This document shows positions 34,120 to 36,238 of a DNA stretch of 36,238 nt, piece by piece. Each line of letters starts with the position of its first letter. Position 1 is the stretch's first letter. Position numbers and translations under genes: made by a program. The stretch comes from Nitrososphaerota archaeon. GTDB lineage: Archaea > Thermoproteota > Nitrososphaeria > Nitrososphaerales > UBA57. The notes under the pieces were generated by a model. It did no database searches. It was not told the origin of the DNA and saw only the letters and a list, made by a program, of their open reading frames with translations. Where the stretch lies: contig JAPUKB010000106.1 of the NCBI GenBank assembly GCA_027295865.1, positions 1 through 36,238 of the forward strand, written 5' to 3'.

Positions 34120-36238
34120 CCCGACGTCCCCCAACCTCCATGATTCTGGACAATCCTCCCTGAACGCCAATCGCAACTGATCCGACTATGGCTAGAACAG
34201 AAGTCGTTATCAAAGCTACGGTAGAATCAGATCTGAATAGGTTTACGCTCACAATTAGGTCTCGGTCGGATACCAGTCTGGTTAGCCGCTGGGATTCTCC
34301 TCGATATCTCACGGTAACTTCATATTCACCTGGAACTAAATTAGTGAAAGTACTCTCCTCACTTACCCTGGTGTTGTTTCCAAGTGGTCCCTGGACCACA
34401 AGATCTGCACGGCCAATTTTCTGATTGAATGGATCCCTTATGTCGACTGTAAGTTTATAGGTCTTCAGATAGATTAATAGAACCCGTTCTGACATTTCAA
34501 TCGTTCCGATTTCCTCGCTATGTTCGTAGCTCATTCGAATGACTACATCGAGGCCCATGTCGATGACTTCAGCATTGGCAATCTTGCCATCTAAGACGAC
34601 CAATATTCTATCTAAGCTGGAGTCTATCTGATTTATGAGAGACTTGGAAAACGTTATGTTTATTGTACCTATAGTCCCTTGGCGGCCGCCAAGAGTTAGA
34701 CGCAACGCGTCTATCCGCTCCTCCACTCGCTCTTCAAGAATTGTAGAGTTTGAAGAGAGATAGATTATCTGATCTGGAGAAAACTGAACTTCTTGTACTT
34801 GGGTTATGAGGAATCGGTCTGGCTCTCCCGAAGACATTGATGAGGTTATCCTGTGCTCAGCTCTGGTCTTGGTAACTAGCGATGATTCCATAGAGCTTAG
34901 GATTGGCGTCCTTGTCGAAAGCCTTAGAACGTTTAGCCGATAGTCAAGACCTAGCTGCCCCTCAACAATCAGCGATATATCGCCGTCTTCGAAACCTTCT
35001 TCAACTAAAATTAGTTGCCCGACCGGTGCAAGAGTTTTTACATCCGTGGACTGTGGATCGAATGGTGTCCAGAGGAAGGAGAAAGGTATGCCACTGGCTA
35101 CAACATCCTCTCCAGAGATAATGTTAATTTCGACGAGTCCGTCAACAAACAACAAATACCCTGTCAGTTGTTCAGTTGCCATCATTCTATAATCCTGAGT
35201 GATATCGAGGAGCTGACCATCGTAGGTGATCGCCGTGAGCACCCCGCCCCAGGCTGGTAACAGATCGTAGACGAATTTTGGGTCAGTCAGCAAAGAATCA
35301 ATGTTCTCTGGTAGAGCAGCCCCTTTCCCATCTAAAAGTCCCAACATTGGATCAACGTGGACCCAGTCTTCTAACTTTATCTCTACCCAAGAATGGGCGA
35401 GGACAAAGGGCTCATCGAGAAGAGGGGAGGAATTCATAGCACCTATTACGGGACGAGCCTCGATCTCGAGGGATCTCATTAAGCCCCCAAACAGAATTTG
35501 AAATGTCGTAGAGTCTCCCTCTATCAAGTGAGTTCCCTCGACTCCCCCCCTGGCTTCGAGTTCTGAGATCATGCGCACGACATCTCTTTGGGGAAGGATC
35601 TCTTCTGAGAGGCTACTATGGCTCAACACAAAATCCAGGATCGCTCGGGCCTGCTGCATTTTCGAGGAATTGGCACTCAGACTGTTTGCTACAAGGATCC
35701 GTTCTGCAAATTCTCTAACACTCTCATCGGGCTGCATTAGTAGATCTATATTCGGTAGGAATTTAGCGCCTATCGCCATTCCGATTGCCCGGACTCTATT
35801 CTTCTCCTCAACGGAAAAGACTCGTAATTGGACAGAGATGGTGTCAGGCCCACCCGCTGTTTCTTCTATGAACACCTCGAAAGTTACCAGGCCTTCCCTG
35901 GCATAGAGCAACTCAAAGCCCACGGTTCTAGTCTCCCCAGGCCCCAGAAAGATGATTTGCGACGTCGGGAAAACTGTAACTCCATCAGAATTCCTAGTGA
36001 GGAGCTTTATCTCTCCCGCTCGTTCTATTGTGTTTGCAACTGTCACCCACGCATAGGTCGACTCGCCCTCAAATGCCGTTTTGGATTCGGTGACTTCCAG
36101 ATCTATGATTCCTACTTTTGGCAAGAGAACAAAATGAGCAGTAATCACTAAAGGTCCATCTACAATTATGCGAACGGGATTATCCTCACTCGTATTTCCA
36201 TCAAAAATCCAAAGACTGAAAACATAATCACCTATCCT
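34112..36238 (-). CDS. large surface protein with transglutaminase-like domain (Ser in place of the catalytic Cys), 5' truncated
   Basis: The frame is open to the right edge, so the N-terminus lies outside the window; at least 708 residues are present. Numbering from the GTG at 36148: residues 1-112 are beta-sandwich-like (GETRTVGFELLYAREGLVTF), 140-270 a transglutaminase-like domain with EGDSTTFQILFGGLMRSLEI (S213 where the catalytic Cys is expected), HSWVEIKLEDWVHVDPMLG (H252, D266), then more beta domains and a carboxypeptidase-regulatory-like segment (ADLVVQGPLG ... NLVPGEYEVTVRYRG). A C-terminal membrane helix (about 640-662, TVALITTSVLAIVGSVAIGV) and a short basic tail follow. Likely an outside-facing anchored protein. 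A catalytically inactive or binding role is inferred. Confidence 0.65.
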   Translation of the reverse strand, partial: RIGDYVFSLWIFDGNTSEDNPVRIIVDGPLVITAHFVLLPKVGIIDLEVTESKTAFEGESTYAWVTVANTIERAGEIKLLTRNSDGVTVFPTSQIIFLGPGETRTVGFELLYAREGLVTFEVFIEETAGGPDTISVQLRVFSVEEKNRVRAIGMAIGAKFLPNIDLLMQPDESVREFAERILVANSLSANSSKMQQARAILDFVLSHSSLSEEILPQRDVVRMISELEARGGVEGTHLIEGDSTTFQILFGGLMRSLEIEARPVIGAMNSSPLLDEPFVLAHSWVEIKLEDWVHVDPMLGLLDGKGAALPENIDSLLTDPKFVYDLLPAWGGVLTAITYDGQLLDITQDYRMMATEQLTGYLLFVDGLVEINIISGEDVVASGIPFSFLWTPFDPQSTDVKTLAPVGQLILVEEGFEDGDISLIVEGQLGLDYRLNVLRLSTRTPILSSMESSLVTKTRAEHRITSSMSSGEPDRFLITQVQEVQFSPDQIIYLSSNSTILEERVEERIDALRLTLGGRQGTIGTINITFSKSLINQIDSSLDRILVVLDGKIANAEVIDMGLDVVIRMSYEHSEEIGTIEMSERVLLIYLKTYKLTVDIRDPFNQKIGRADLVVQGPLGNNTRVSEESTFTNLVPGEYEVTVRYRGESQRLTRLVSDRDLIVSVNLFRSDSTVALITTSVLAIVGSVAIGVQGGLSRIMEVGGRRAK

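Noticed and set aside
25518-36238. Interpretation of the cluster as a phage or plasmid partition (TubZ) module
   Set aside because: No integrase, capsid, replication or DNA-binding partition gene is present; membrane, PH-like and surface proteins and archaeal-style promoters fit a resident chromosomal system better.

Overview
The window reads as a chromosomal segment of an archaeon. Support comes from archaeal-type genes: ribosomal protein L10e, DnaG primase with a TOPRIM domain, Pelota, a TFE-beta-like factor with four cysteines, an Ncs6/TtuA tRNA thiolase, CDC48, Hsp20, a multi-OB-fold RPA, an Lhr helicase and a DHH phosphoesterase. TATA boxes usually lie about 25-33 bases upstream of ATG, GTG or TTG starts, which fits leaderless transcripts. 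TFE-beta, the RPA architecture and the L10e context point to the TACK side (Nitrososphaeria/Thaumarchaeota-like or Bathyarchaeia-like). This placement is inference; no rRNA is present to settle it. I saw no tRNA, rRNA, CRISPR array, insertion sequence or integrase. No stretch over 300 bases lacks a plausible gene.

Layout. 1-4600 is a translation and transcription block: the end of a possible rpb4, DUF655, TFE-beta, a tiny zinc-ribbon protein, KsgA/Dim1, a HemK/Mtq2-like methyltransferase, a THUMP tRNA methyltransferase and L10e. 4604-8223 is a protein-quality block: an hsp20-cdc48 operon next to an ArsR-type two-wing-helix regulator. A 9-5-9 inverted-repeat operator lies on the hsp20 start site, and a related site lies upstream of the regulator. 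8216-14507 holds ncs6, marC, a membrane-bound winged-helix regulator, cutA, pelota, dnaG and a geranylgeranyl-reductase-like flavoprotein. 14599-22289 holds malic enzyme, a small HExxH protein, a DHH phosphoesterase, a zinc-ribbon membrane protein, RPA, Lhr and a 39-residue membrane peptide. 22387-25462 is metabolic: LeuC/LeuD, a YggX-like protein, a flavin reductase and a LOG-like protein.

The most unusual part is 25518 to the right edge. Six consecutive genes look like one membrane-associated cytoskeletal system. They are: a signal-peptide type I membrane protein; a 900-residue tubulin/FtsZ-superfamily protein with a canonical GGGTGSG loop and an FDLAD (T7-like) motif; an 817-residue protein with about eight membrane segments and a long helical cytoplasmic part; a PH-like-domain protein; a second FtsZ-like protein with an N-terminal zinc ribbon and a degenerate nucleotide loop; and a large surface protein with a transglutaminase-like fold in which the catalytic Cys position is Ser. 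I infer a membrane-remodelling or filament system built on one active and one degenerate tubulin-like subunit. None of its members is a standard FtsZ, CetZ or Cdv protein.
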